Made by a program: the position numbers and the translations under genes
Shown here: positions 11,140 through 21,235 of the stretch, in pieces
How the letters are laid out: every line of letters begins with the position of its first letter
How positions within the stretch are numbered: the first letter of the stretch is position 1
From: Azolla caroliniana
Taxonomy: Eukaryota > Polypodiophyta
Reading direction: 5' to 3'
Assembly (NCBI GenBank): GCA_043228905.1
Contig: JBHGNT010000151.1
Coordinates: forward strand, 1 to 64,000
Length of the DNA: 64,000 nucleotides
The notes under the pieces: model-generated
Databases searched by the model: none
Told to the model about the DNA's origin: nothing
The model's input: only the letters and a program-made list of their open reading frames with translations

Positions 11140-11172
<33 letters not shown>

Positions 11173-11380
11173 CGTGGGTTATCAACTGGTTCTTCCCGGC
11201 CGGCCAGGTCTCTATAGGAAAGAATTCCAGATCAATAACTTCCATTCAAGCGCACCTGCGGATGATCTGACTGACCTAGCCCCCGCTACAACCATTTGCA
11301 CACCTAGATGCTACTACTGCGCCGCTTTCGAGAAGATTAGCAGAAGAATATCTATGCGGCCCATTCATTCGTCTTCATGA
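10955..11380 (+). pseudogene. atpB: plastid-derived atpB fragment, interrupted by small repeats
   Basis: Chloroplast ATP synthase beta-subunit sequence. [11 protein letters not shown] then LFIDNIFRF is readable from 10994; later frames give GRMP, VGYQL, PADDLTD and APATT. The plastid gene reads GRMPSAVGYQ without a gap, but here a module (ATGAAAACCGCTTCTTCGG) plus (AAGC)8 lies between GRMP and AVGYQ. Several frameshifts. With the minus-strand trnM nearby it recalls the plastid atpB-atpE-trnM order. Confidence 0.85.
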
Positions 11381-12073
11381 GGCGGTGAGGGCCAAAAAAA
11401 AAGCCAAGACAGCTTCGGAGCGAACTCTGTTACCAGAGCCGAGAACAGCTTTAGACAATTCCGTCAGGCACCACGAAGGGCTGGCTTGAGAAGTATCGCA
11501 AGACTTGACTTTCTGCGCCCTACTCTCAATGAGTCAAACTCTCCGTATCCATTACTCTTTTACAATCGATTATTTGATAGATCTGGAATGTGATGAGATA
11601 CACTCTAATCATCTCATAGGACCGCCCCGATGAAAACCAGCAGACCTAATCACCTTACGATGGTTAGCGGAATTCTCTCTCGGTAAATTGGGTCAATGAG
11701 ACCATCGGCGTTCGTTTCAGAATCGGATAGTTACACGTCCCACATCCACTAGTCGCCGGGCCACCGAACATTGCTTCAACCATAAGGCAGCCAGAAAATT
11801 GGACCTTTAGTTTAGTTAGGTTTTCATCGCTTTCCGCACGCCTGGTAGAAAGCGGGTCGACCTTCCCCCCATTTACTTTATTTCATAGAAGCAATAGCGG
11901 CATGTATAGTGCTCGGTCTATCTAATTTGTATCGGAACGAAAGCAGCAGCAATGAACCGCTTCATCCGCGAGTCTTCCATCGACAAAGGACTGGCTCTGG
12001 CTCACGACGAATGCAAGCTGGAAAACACGGAACTCGGTACTTGGTTAGTGAAACCATGCATGAAAAATCAAGT

Positions 12074-12146
12074 TACCTACTACTGGATTCGAACCAATGA
12101 CTTTCGCCGTATGAAAGCGATACTCTAACCCCTGAGTTAAGTAGGT
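12074..12146 (-). tRNA. trnM-CAU: tRNA-Met elongator (CAT), plastid-like
   Basis: Minus strand: acceptor ACCTACT/AGTAGGT, discriminator A, anticodon loop TTCATAC, T-arm ATTGGTTCGAATCCAGT. Closely resembles chloroplast trnM-CAU. Its position opposite to the nearby atpB fragment fits a joint plastid origin. Sequence is intact, so it may be in use. Second copy at 48642-48714. Confidence 0.88.
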
Positions 12147-12179
12147 TGGGCAGTTTCATAGCAGCCAGCCCGTTTCATC

Positions 12180-13060
12180 GAGCCTCGGAAGTCAAGGCGG
12201 CCATTCTATCTACAAGATTTTCTGTCAATTCCTGCAGACTGTTCAAGGAAACTCGTGGGGTGGGTTCCTGCTTTCCCTCAATGCCGAGCTGCTCTTTACG
12301 GCCCGGTAAGAATTCAATAAATTGAGTAGTTGCACCTGCTGGTATAATAAGATATCCGTCTGAACTCCTACATCAATACCATCCATGTCGGTCTGGGTCG
12401 CAACATCAATAACATCATCCACACCTTGATCCTTACTACCTTTCTCAAGAGGTTGGTTGTCGGCAACGTCGTTGTCAGAGGCCTATCAAGTGACATTATT
12501 TCATTGACTACTTTTTTCCGCCGCTAACGGCCAACGAAAGAAAGAACTGCCATAAATATCAAGAACAGACCTTGTGTTGGCAAAGAAAGCCAACGCAAGT
12601 CCCTCTAATGCTGCTTTGAAGGCATTTTCTTGAAACCTATCTTAGTTGACGAAACGAAGCCGTATATCCTTCGTCTCCTAGCTAAAATCTTTGGAATCAT
12701 CATATTACTTTTACCAGGAGTAGTCTTTCCAGTGTCAGTCGAACGTAAAGTCATGGCTTCCATGTAACGTTGAAAGGGTCTTAATGTGGTGGGATCATCT
12801 GGGTTGTTATAACTCTTAGCGGATGGTTTGAAATCAATTTTAAAAGAACCTATTCCACCTCCAAGTGCTAATTTCTTTCTTTCTGTAATGGTTCTGGTAA
12901 TTACATCTACGGTGCGCCGTGCGAGGCTCGTTTTCTTTCCGGAAGAATACCCTTCTACAACCAACATAGATGTTTGACTTGGAAGTATATACGGCGGGCC
13001 AATACAACATCTTGGGCTAATAATCCATCGAGTTCGCGAGCAGTTAGTCGGAAAGGGGCG
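12180..13060 (-). other. unidentified protein-like remnant with a 120-codon open frame
   Basis: The minus-strand frame 12605-12967 is open for 120 codons (LALGGGIGSFKIDFKPSAKS ... ILARRRRIYGFV) and ends basic. Protein-like pieces continue on both sides in other frames: RLTARELDGLLAQDVVLARR upstream (about 13000-13060) and SSDGYLIIPAGATTQFIEF with LPGRKEQLGIEGKQEPTPR downstream (about 12220-12370). This looks like one longer gene broken by frameshifts. I do not recognise the family. Present in both R1 copies. Confidence 0.45.
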
Positions 13061-13661
13061 AAGCCGGGCAAAGCGGTTTCCCCGGTCCCCGAAGGAAGGA
13101 CGGCTTAGCCCTCCTCGGTGGTGTCTCTCAGCTGATGCGAGAAAGGTTAGATTGACTCACTTGGTACGTACCTACTGCCTGAGTAAGGGCTACGTATCCC
13201 GAACAGAATACGTCAGTATGTGTGTGGCGGAGTAATCCAGGGCCCAGTTTGGGCGAAAGCCTTGACTTCCACATGAAGCGGTCAAGGTTGCCGGACAGCC
13301 AGCCACAAGTAATTCCAGCATAGGAACTGACTTAAACAATCGAGCAGGTGCGCAAAGACCTGTAACCATTGGGTGCTCTGACGGGGCGAAGCAGGGAAGT
13401 GCGTAGCGCTTACTCCGTCCTCGAAAGGCAAAGACACGAAAAGAGAGCAACCACGGGAAGTAACCGCTTCGCATTGTCTAGTAAACGATGCGCGGTCTCA
13501 GAGGTCGCATAGTAGCGAGGGAGGAATGCCAGAAACCTGGCCGAGCCGCGAAGGCAACTAGTCAGAACAAACCTTAGTTCAACGCGGCCAGTACGTATGC
13601 GGCCGGCCGGCGTTGAGAATAAGGAACAATTCTTCGAAACGGAAGGGACGGCAATACTCTC

Positions 13662-13698
<37 letters not shown>

Positions 13699-13776
13699 TT
13701 AAGGTGTTCCGAGTGAGAGCTGTATGACAAAAGATTGCCACGTACGGTTTGGAGGGCAGCATTGACTGACCCCTAT
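13061..13776 (+). other. nad1: 3' part of nad1 intron i258 (group II)
   Basis: Domain V at about 13711-13750 (GAGCTGTATGACAAAAG ... CACGTACGGTTTGG), then exon 2 at 13777, exactly where the i258 insertion falls by codon counting against bryophyte nad1. No nad1 exon 1 was found upstream on this strand within R1. The intron may be split and trans-spliced. Carries an (AAGC)n array at 13662-13698. Confidence 0.7.
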
Positions 13777-13912
13777 TTAAGTTTGGTTGCTCGGGCTGTT
13801 ACACTTTCTGATTATGGTATGGTATTGTCGGATCCAAATGTAGGTACATTCTATCTATTTGCTATATCTTCTCCAGGGGTTTATGGGATTATTACAGTGG
13901 GTCGGTCTAGTA
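13777..13912 (+). CDS. nad1: NADH dehydrogenase subunit 1, exon 2
   Basis: Complex I membrane subunit carrying part of the quinone site. Reads [20 protein letters not shown] and [15 protein letters not shown], matching nad1 [20 protein letters not shown]. The 136-nt length equals the interval between intron positions 258 and 394. No in-frame stops here; several codons need C-to-U or U-to-C changes (for example CGG for W). Flanked by group II introns. Second copy at 50345-50480. Confidence 0.93.
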
Positions 13913-15428
13913 GGGCGGCCGTTCAGTCACCTGTGGTACTAAAGCAGCCAGCCCGGCCCGCCCATGTGGTCAAATTGTTTGTAGTGTGGAATGATCTGCT
14001 CTATACAGGGTGTAGGGCTCTTCGACAGAACTAGTAATAGGCTTGACTCGCGATTTGAAGGGTAGGGGGGGTTCTTGTGTAGGAGGCTAAAAGGGGATAG
14101 GGATACGTTCAAAGAAGTTCAGGAAGAAAGGAAGAGCATGCCGTAAAAGCATGGTTGAAGGTCGATCCTGTCTTCCCAGGGAGTACCTAACAACACCATG
14201 TGGAAGAACCAACCTTGTGGATCAGGATGAGGTGCCGTCCTAGCGAATTGAAGTCTCCTTGGGTAGCCAACGACCTACAGTTATCCTTGTACCTCTGTGC
14301 CGAGCGAACGACTGTACGCTGTCTTGTTTTCTGCCAGCTGGGATTGCTTGCCGGCCAGATCGGATTGGAGCAACCATTGCATGAAGGCACATTACCCATC
14401 CTCTTGGGGACAAGAGACTGAACGACATCCCGATTTACTGCATTCCAGGACATCTGGGATGAGAGCCGTAGGTGATACCGGCGAAACCCAGCCAGATTTT
14501 GTTCTGGCAGGTAGTCAGAGGACTCATAGTACCCGCCCCGAAAGGGGCCCCTCACGCACGCACGGGGAAGACGCTAGTTTTCAGGGAAGAGGAAAGTCTT
14601 TATTTCTTTTTCCACGTTGTTTTCTTCTAGCAGCAGGAAAGGAGTCTGGATGTCTGCCTAGCTTCGGCAGATTCTACTCAACGCAATCTGCAAACTCGAA
14701 TCCCCGAAACCTGACTCAATGCGGAATAGAATTGATCGTCGTTTGGTGGATCTCCAGCAAGCAGTTTTAACTAAAAGAACAGGACATACCACAAAATTCA
14801 GAGAGAGAACACGAAGCGATCGATCTGCTTACCGAGGGCTAAGGCTAGACCGCAGGACCTGGATTTATGACGTCCGGCCCGCTCCTCTCGAGTCCTGCCT
14901 GCTGGGAACGAACCACGAGGACGACCGCCAAGAACGGGCGTACTCGAGGGGGGCCAGAACCAAGCCCAAACGGGACGGAAGGGTACGGAGCGAGGTATTA
15001 TAAAGCATTGCTTTATGGCGGCCGAAGAAAAGAAAAGAAAAGAAAAGAAGCGGTTTTCATCATCATGCATGAAGGCGCGCGCGCGCGCCGGTTCATCATG
15101 AAGGCGCTGAGTCAGAATTTTCCACTCCGCTAAACTAAAGAGGACGACAGAGAAGCAGGAGACGACGAACCCCTGCAACTACGTCGGACCTCTCGGAGTG
15201 AAAAAGAAAGCCAGATGGTGGTAGACTATCACGTACGGCTTTGCCCTCCCCGCCAACCACGTGTCAATGTGCCTCTACGGAAGGAACATCGACGGGCGGG
15301 TTTCCCGGGCGATCTAAAGCAAGTTGTTGGGGTAGAGAGCCGTATGCGCGGCGACGTGCTCGTATGGTTCGGAGAGGACTCAGCGTACACTGATCCTGTT
15401 GATTGGTGGAAAAGCAGCTTCACTCCTT
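13913..15428 (+). other. nad1: nad1 intron i394 (group II), with two domain-V-like hairpins
   Basis: Lies between exons 2 and 3. The true domain V is at about 15336-15377 (GAGCCGTATGCGCGG ... GCTCGTATGGTTCGGAG). A second domain-V-like hairpin lies only about 130 bp upstream at 15205-15243 (AGCCAGATGGTGG ... CACGTACGGCTTT). Dispersed modules and a (GC)n run (15078-15090) occur at 15045-15110. Confidence 0.8.
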
Positions 15429-15762
15429 ATTCCAAATATGCTTTTTCAGGAGTATCATGATTTGCCGTCTAAATGGTTTTGTACGAAGTATCTATTGGTC
15501 CTATTATCATTACTGCACTAATTTGTGTAGGTTTTTGTAATTTTAGTGAGATTGTCATAGCGTAAGAGCAGATATGGTTTCGCATTCTCTTGTTCTCCGT
15601 ATTGATTCTGTTTTCTATCTTTCGCTCAGTAGAAACTAATCGAGCTCCGTCTGATCTACTAGAAGTAGAAGTTGAATCAGTCGTGGGCTATAATGCGGAA
15701 TATCTTTTAATGGGATTTGCTCCCTCTCTTTCGGGAGAATATGCTAATACGATCTTAATGAG
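15429..15762 (+). CDS. nad1: NADH dehydrogenase subunit 1, exon 3
   Basis: Reads [29 protein letters not shown], then [25 protein letters not shown] and GEYANTILM. The family has [20 protein letters not shown] and IAQKQIW, so TGA should become CGA and the two TAA should become CAA. The 334-nt length equals positions 394-728; neither i477 nor i669 is present. The 3' splice donor is AG|GTGCG. Second copy at 51997-52330. Confidence 0.94.
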
Positions 15763-17223
15763 GTGCGGAGCCTTGCATCCGACATTCGTTGGGCTTCCGC
15801 TCCCTGCAGGAGCCAGCGTCCCCTCAAGGGCTTTGTGCAGTAAACTCCTCCGGGCGACGATCTGAAGACTAGTAGGTCCCGCGAAGCTTTCGAAGAGGGG
15901 TAGCCTGGTGTGTAAGCACAGCAATGAACCGCGAACCCGTCGGACGACCTATCTAAGATTAGGAGGATATCTCAGGTGGTTATCCCGCAACTCTTCCCCA
16001 GACCTATACTATCGAATGCTCATATGGGAAAGTGCGCTCTTAGGTCTGGAACCAGGGAGGGTTGCTCCGAGAAATCCCTTCTCGTTTCCTCCAGGGGGTG
16101 CGGACACACTTGCACGGATTACAGGTGACGGCTACAAAGATGGCGGGGAAGGAAACAGTACCCGACATCCAGGGATGAATGTAAACTCATTGGACAGGGG
16201 TAATCATTCTGGTCCTGGGAGAGAAGACTCACCAACAACAGTGGTAGACACTAGTCTGAAAGGCTAGCAAAACAGAATCACCGAGACAACGGCAGCCCCA
16301 TGTACTCCTGTTGCGGACGAGAGACTGCTTGCTTGCTTGCTTGCTACTGGCGTCCCATGAGCAAATTGAGTCTGAACCAGGCGACTTAACCCCCAGCGAA
16401 GAGGGATTTCTGCTGAAAACTTGTTCGTTACGTTACGTTAAAGGGGATCTTTTTGGAATGGTCGGAGAAAGACTCGCTGCGCCTCTTGTCAGGCGCCTTG
16501 CTCGAGCCCGCGGGAGAAGTGATGGTACTGTTTATTTCCAAAAATTCGTTCTCGGAGTCAGAAGGTAAAGCACCGTATCTCACAGCTCCCTACTAACGCT
16601 CCGCTATCAATTCCAAGTTAGAGGAGGGAGGAGTACCCTGGTCTGGTAGCCAACCCACTTTAATGCTATCGCATTCTCTCTGCTGGGTTAAAACCTAAAG
16701 AAAGTGTGCTTATCAGCAGCAAGCACAAACCCGGTTGGTTGTTTTCAGCTGCCCTTTCTGTAGGTTGAGTGGCTTCAATCTCTCCCCCCGGCAGGCAGGC
16801 AGGCAGGCAGGCAGGAACTTTCTCGCTCGGCCTTTGACCACCTACCTCTCATTGTTCTCCTGGGGACTCACTCACTTTAGAGATTTTTCTCCGTCTATGC
16901 GGGCTCTAAGCCGATGAACCGGTTCATCATGAAGGCCTTCATGATGAAAAAGGGGTTGGCGGGTTTGATGAACCGCCTTGTAGGCCAGCCTGAACTGTAA
17001 GTCGATCCCACTCTGCTGCTGCTGTGCCAACCACCACCGAGACATCCATGCGAGAGAGAGATCGGATTCGAAGACCTAAACGTTGCATTGGTTGGAGAAG
17101 AGGAAACTCAATATTCCCGGGACGGAGCCGTATGACGCGAGAGTGTCACGTACGGTTCTTTGAGAAGGGTGTGGATACACCTATTGGGCTAAGGGCCACA
17201 GAGCCGCGCCCTCACTCTCCTAG
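15763..17223 (+). other. nad1: nad1 intron i728 (group II), no matR
   Basis: Starts GTGCGGAGCC; domain V at about 17125-17160 (GAGCCGTATGACGCGAG ... GTCACGTACGGTTCT). In seed plants this intron carries matR. Here it is 1,461 bp and no RT or domain X motif is visible. It holds (GCTT)n, (GGCA)n at about 16790-16815 and a complete palindromic module at 16911-16975. Confidence 0.85.
16911..16975. repeat. dispersed palindromic module, type copy
   Basis: GATGAACCGG, the 26-bp perfect palindrome at 16923-16948 (TTCATCATGAAGG and its complement), then AAAAGGGGTTGGCGGGTTTG and ATGAACC. Related full or partial copies: 3146-3180, 8829-8840, 11115-11140, 15045-15110, 22570-22655, 25935-25995, 26100-26130, 28497-28592, 29236-29330, 39459-39475, 40645-40690, 43384-43500 and repeat copies. 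Confidence 0.85.
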
Positions 17224-17482
17224 TCTATGTACACCGCCTTTCCCGGGAGGTTGGCCATCCATTTTAGATCTTCCTAGTTTCCAGGGAATTCCGGGCTCAA
17301 TCTGGTTTGGCACAAAGGTTATTTTCTTTCCGTTCGTATATATATGGGTTTGCGCAGCATTTCTATGACATTGTTATGATTAACCAATGAGACTTGGACG
17401 GAAAGTCTTCCCGCCTTTATCATTAGCTCGGGTAGTTTCTGTATTCGGCGTTCCAGTAGCCTTTGACTGGCTACCTCAATGA
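17224..17482 (+). CDS. nad1: NADH dehydrogenase subunit 1, exon 4 (C-terminus)
   Basis: Reads [19 protein letters not shown], then [24 protein letters not shown]-stop-HCYD-stop-[17 protein letters not shown] and FDWLPQ-stop. The block AAFL*HCYD*PMRLG against the family AAFPRYRYDQLMRLG needs U-to-C (CTA to CCA, TGA to CGA, TGT to CGT, TAA to CAA) and C-to-U (CAT to TAT, CCA to CTA) within about 30 bases. The family ends at DWLP, so CAA (17477-17479) may be edited to the stop; TGA follows. Second copy at 53792-54050. Confidence 0.94.
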
Positions 17483-17941
17483 ATTGAGCATACTGTGATG
17501 TTGAACGTCATAATTAATGGGGTTCTGGTCGGAAGAAAACGGCGTCCAGACCCCTCTCACGCACGCCCGCCGATGGAAATTTCGTAAACAGAATGCCGCC
17601 TTGCGATCGTCCGATCGATGCTTCTTCGAGGGTGAGAGCACCGACCGGGAAAATAAAAGGAGGAAAGAACCGATACCCCAGCTACTACGGCGCGCGCCTC
17701 CCAGATCACAACAATATCTTCTTCTTTTGCTAGGCTTACGGCAGACGCCCTCGGCATAATCGCAATGGACGGCCCTAGGTACGGTAGTGGCGAGTCCAGG
17801 TTGCTTGACCTAAACGATTTACCGCCAACCGAAAGGTAATCGTTCGGTTATGTCAAGGGGTGAGTGCTGTGTCAAGCGGGCGGATGCATGATGAACGCTT
17901 TTCGGGGCCGCACGCAGAAGGAAAAACACAGATTGCGAAAT

Positions 17942-18322
17942 ACGCCTACCATAAATTAATTGCTTCGTCATTGTAGAAGGGCAAAACGTCACAAAACATG
18001 TACTTGAGCTTCGAATTAATGTCTCTAAAAGTTTGGGGTACGCCCGCGTGTTTCGACAAGAACACTAAAAAAACCTAATCTGGCTTTATGCAAGATAGCC
18101 AAGGCACGTTCAAGCAATTGAAGGAATATCATTGCTCACATCTTTGGCGAGGGTTATAATTCATAGGAGCATCCTGCGGTTACGGCTAGAGGAGGTAGAG
18201 TGAAAGATTCGTTAGGTGTGAATTATCATCGTATTCGAGGAGTTAAAGATTCGTAGGGAATCCCGGATTGAAGATGAGGCAGACTAAAACATGGTACAGA
18301 GAAACCTAAGAATTCGATACGA
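17942..18322 (+). CDS. rps12: ribosomal protein S12
   Basis: Decoding-centre protein uS12 of the mitoribosome. ACG at 17942 aligns with the initiator: (ACG)PTIN-stop-LLRHCRR matches MPTLNQLIRHGR. It continues PRVSTRTLKKPNLALCKIAK, RGGRVKDSLGV and YHRIRGVKDS. About nine in-frame TAA, TAG or TGA codons sit where the family has Q or R, requiring U-to-C editing. The family ends after KPKSI; here KPKNSI is followed by CGA (18320-18322), which C-to-U editing would make TGA, giving 126 residues. Followed by rps7, the usual str-operon order. Second copy at 54510-54890. Confidence 0.93.
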
Positions 18323-18561
18323 ATAAAAAGGTCAAATCAGGGAATGGTTGCTTTTCTCGCTCATCGCCTTCAGACCGGTTTAATTTTTCGGGAAGACTTT
18401 CAGAATGACCGGCGGAAACTTTTGGAACGGAAAGCCATCCGCTTCGATCCCATTGCAAATATTTCTGCGCCCATCTAGCAGGGCTTTTGTCACCCAGACC
18501 CAAGGGAGGCCGTGAAGGAAGCACATACAGCTGCTCGGAGAGATTAAGCTACATCTGGGGA

Positions 18562-19011
18562 GTGGATAATAAACAAAAAAGATTAATCAAGAAATTAGTC
18601 CACTTTTGTATGATTGATGGTAAAAGAACAAAATCTCGTGTTATTGTTTCCTAAACTTCTTCTCGTCTTTCCTGAACTGAACCCGATGTTCATGTTATCA
18701 CACTCCTGGCTAACGCCATAGAGAATGTCAAGCCTACTCGCGAAATCAAGAAAGTGAGAATCGCAGGGACTACTCGTAATGTACTCAAGATTATTGCCAA
18801 AGAACGTTAAGAAACCTTAGCTTTTCGTCGGATCATGGAAGCAGCTGTCAAATGACGTACTATGAGCAGAAATAGCCAGAGCTTGGATTAATGTTCATCT
18901 GCTGAGATACCGGATGCTTATCAAAGAAAGGGAAATGTTCGTAAAAGAAGGGATGATCTTCATAAACCGGCAGAGGCCAATAGAAGTTTCGCGCATTATA
19001 GGTGGCGGTGA
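18562..19011 (+). CDS. rps7: ribosomal protein S7
   Basis: Assembly-initiating protein uS7 of the small subunit. Reads [80 protein letters not shown] and [10 protein letters not shown], ending at TGA 19009. Five in-frame stops align with Q, R or K codons of the family. The start is unclear: GTG at 18562 gives 149 codons, the normal length, and no ATG or ACG fits. Downstream of rps12 by about 240 bp. Second copy at 55130-55579. Confidence 0.9.
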
Positions 19012-20990
19012 ACCATTGAAAACATGTAATGAGCTGGGGTCAAGAGCTGTTAGACACTTTAGCAGCACACACCCTACATCGCAGAATCGAGTAATTGGTA
19101 ATCCATCGTTCGAATGCTTAATGATTCTAATATTGACAATGAGACCTGCCAAAAAAAAAGAAAGCGAGAATTCGATTCTGGTGTGAATTTGGTGCTACGT
19201 GAATTTAATGAAGAAAGTTCGCACTCCCTTCCCTACTGATAATTGGGGGCATCTGAGCCCGCCCCTCGGACATGGGGGCACAAAAGCAGCACAAAAAGCA
19301 CTATACCCTCCCTGTCTAACTTGTTAAAAAACAACGGAGTAAGTCTTTGCCGGCATTGTTAAGTCATTGGAAAAAGACACCTAACAACAATGAAGATTCG
19401 TTTCCAGAGAGTTTATTCACCGTTGCTCCTGGAGAATACTCTGCAAACAACAAACCGTGCGTGCCCTTTCAAGGTTAATCTCAACGATGAAGCGGCTAGC
19501 TCGACTCCATCGATCCTGTGTACAATGTCTCAGATTACAGGCCTTCGCTGTGGCGGAACTTGATGACCTGGACTGCGAAGAGCCCTATAGTGACGGCGAT
19601 AGCGAAGCAGAGGTTGAAGAATTTCTTTTGCCTGCTTCTAACTTTATTATCAAGAATAATGTTCTGGCGGTCAGCGTTAGATAAATCTCATAAGAAATAT
19701 ATTCAAATAGGAATTTGTACGTTCAAACCGTGCGTGTGCCAATTGCTCGAAGAAGCAAAGGTTAAGCTTGAAGCCGAAGAAAAGAGAGGTAAGGAAAGAT
19801 TAATGATAAGCGATGGATTGGGCCAAACAAATTCGGCGGATTTCTTGAGAAGGAAGGAATACTTGCAAAAAATGATCGAACAATTTGTTGACGAGAGATC
19901 AATCTATAATAACTCGCTGGACCTTTTTGATTGATAAGCTGACCAACAAAAGGCAAACCAACATGCAGGATAGGTTTATTGCGCACTTCAAGAAAGATAA
20001 AGAACTAATAGACATTTTAACGTCCTTCGATGTATATACGATTGAAATACTTACGATATTTTAGAATCTTTATTGTTAGATTGTTTATTAATAGGGATTG
20101 CCTCTTTTCCAGAGTCTAAATTATTATTATTAAAATCTTTACCGTCAGATTGTTTATCAACAGAGATTGACCCAGACTCAGATTTTCTTGAGTCTGAATT
20201 AATCGAAAAACAAAATAGCCACGGCCTTTACCATTAAACTTACATTATAACACTTTTTTTTCAATTTCAATATCTCATTTTCTAATGCTATTGTATGACA
20301 GCAGAAAAATTGCGGTATAAATGAAAATATTATTAATACAAAGAAAACCTTGTTTTCTTCTTTGATCAAACAAACTCATATCTTTAAATAATAAACGAAT
20401 TCTAGTTTGAATAGAATCTAAAGCTACTTTTGCTTTCATTCACCAAAAGCAGCTGCTTTGGTTGCGTTGGTTGTTAACCATTTTAAGAGAGTGTATAAGG
20501 ACCTACCACTCTATACGGCGGTGTACGATTGCTTCATATCAAACTACAAAGTATCTTCACTATTACCAGATCTATATAAATCAACCCTGTTCGGGTCTTT
20601 AGGTTGTCCGATGGCAACCAAAGCGTCTTTCTATTGTTCCCCGAACCATTCGAACTCTTTTACCAGATTCTTGGCAGTCCCTTTCCCAAAGAAAGTTGGG
20701 AAGTGCAGTCTCTGCAGGCAGGCAGTTAGCCCCTCGGGTCGTTCAGTCTCGAAGGTATGGTTCGGGCTTCGTTCGTTTCTTGTGACCAGATTCATTGGTT
20801 CGAGGCTACGTACGTTGGATCGGGTTCGGGCCCTAAAATATGTGATTGGGTAATTACGATGGCTCGTATACACGTTCGAGGATCACTCTCCAGGCGACGG
20901 AGGACTGCTTAGTGATTGAAGGGAGAGAAGAAACCCATTTGATTTCTCACTAGAGGCCTAATGATTGCATAACTCTGAGGTTCCAACTGC
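19012..20990. other. unassigned region downstream of rps7
   Basis: Two open frames look protein-like but are not recognised: 19518-19934 (LLEEAKVKLEAEEKRGKERL ... a charged helical end) and 20458-20853. An AT-rich stretch lies at about 20030-20440. Both copies of R1 carry all of this. Confidence 0.4.
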
Positions 20991-21076
20991 TACGGATAGA
21001 GGGATTTGAACCCCCACGACTGAGTAAGGTCACCAGAACCTAAACCTGGCATGTCTACCAATTCCATCATATCCGC
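20991..21076 (-). tRNA. trnL-UAG: tRNA-Leu (TAG)
   Basis: Minus strand: acceptor GCGGATA/TATCCGT, discriminator A, anticodon stem CCAGG/TCTGG around TTTAGGT, long variable arm, T-arm GGGGGTTCAAATCCCTC. Class II leucine tRNA. Copy at 57559-57644. Confidence 0.9.
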
Positions 21077-21203
21077 ACATCGATTCTTATTTCGAAACCA
21101 CCCTTTTTCACTGCTAACTGGATAGAGCTAAGAACGCCAATGGCTCGGATGGCGTAGCAATTAGAGGAAACTGAAACACCACCCCGTATTTTTCGATTCT
21201 CCC

Positions 21204-21235
<32 letters not shown>
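21204..21235. repeat. (GCAA)n tetranucleotide array
   Basis: Eight perfect GCAA/AAGC units between trnL-UAG and trnS-UGA. Copy at 57772-57803. Confidence 0.9.
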
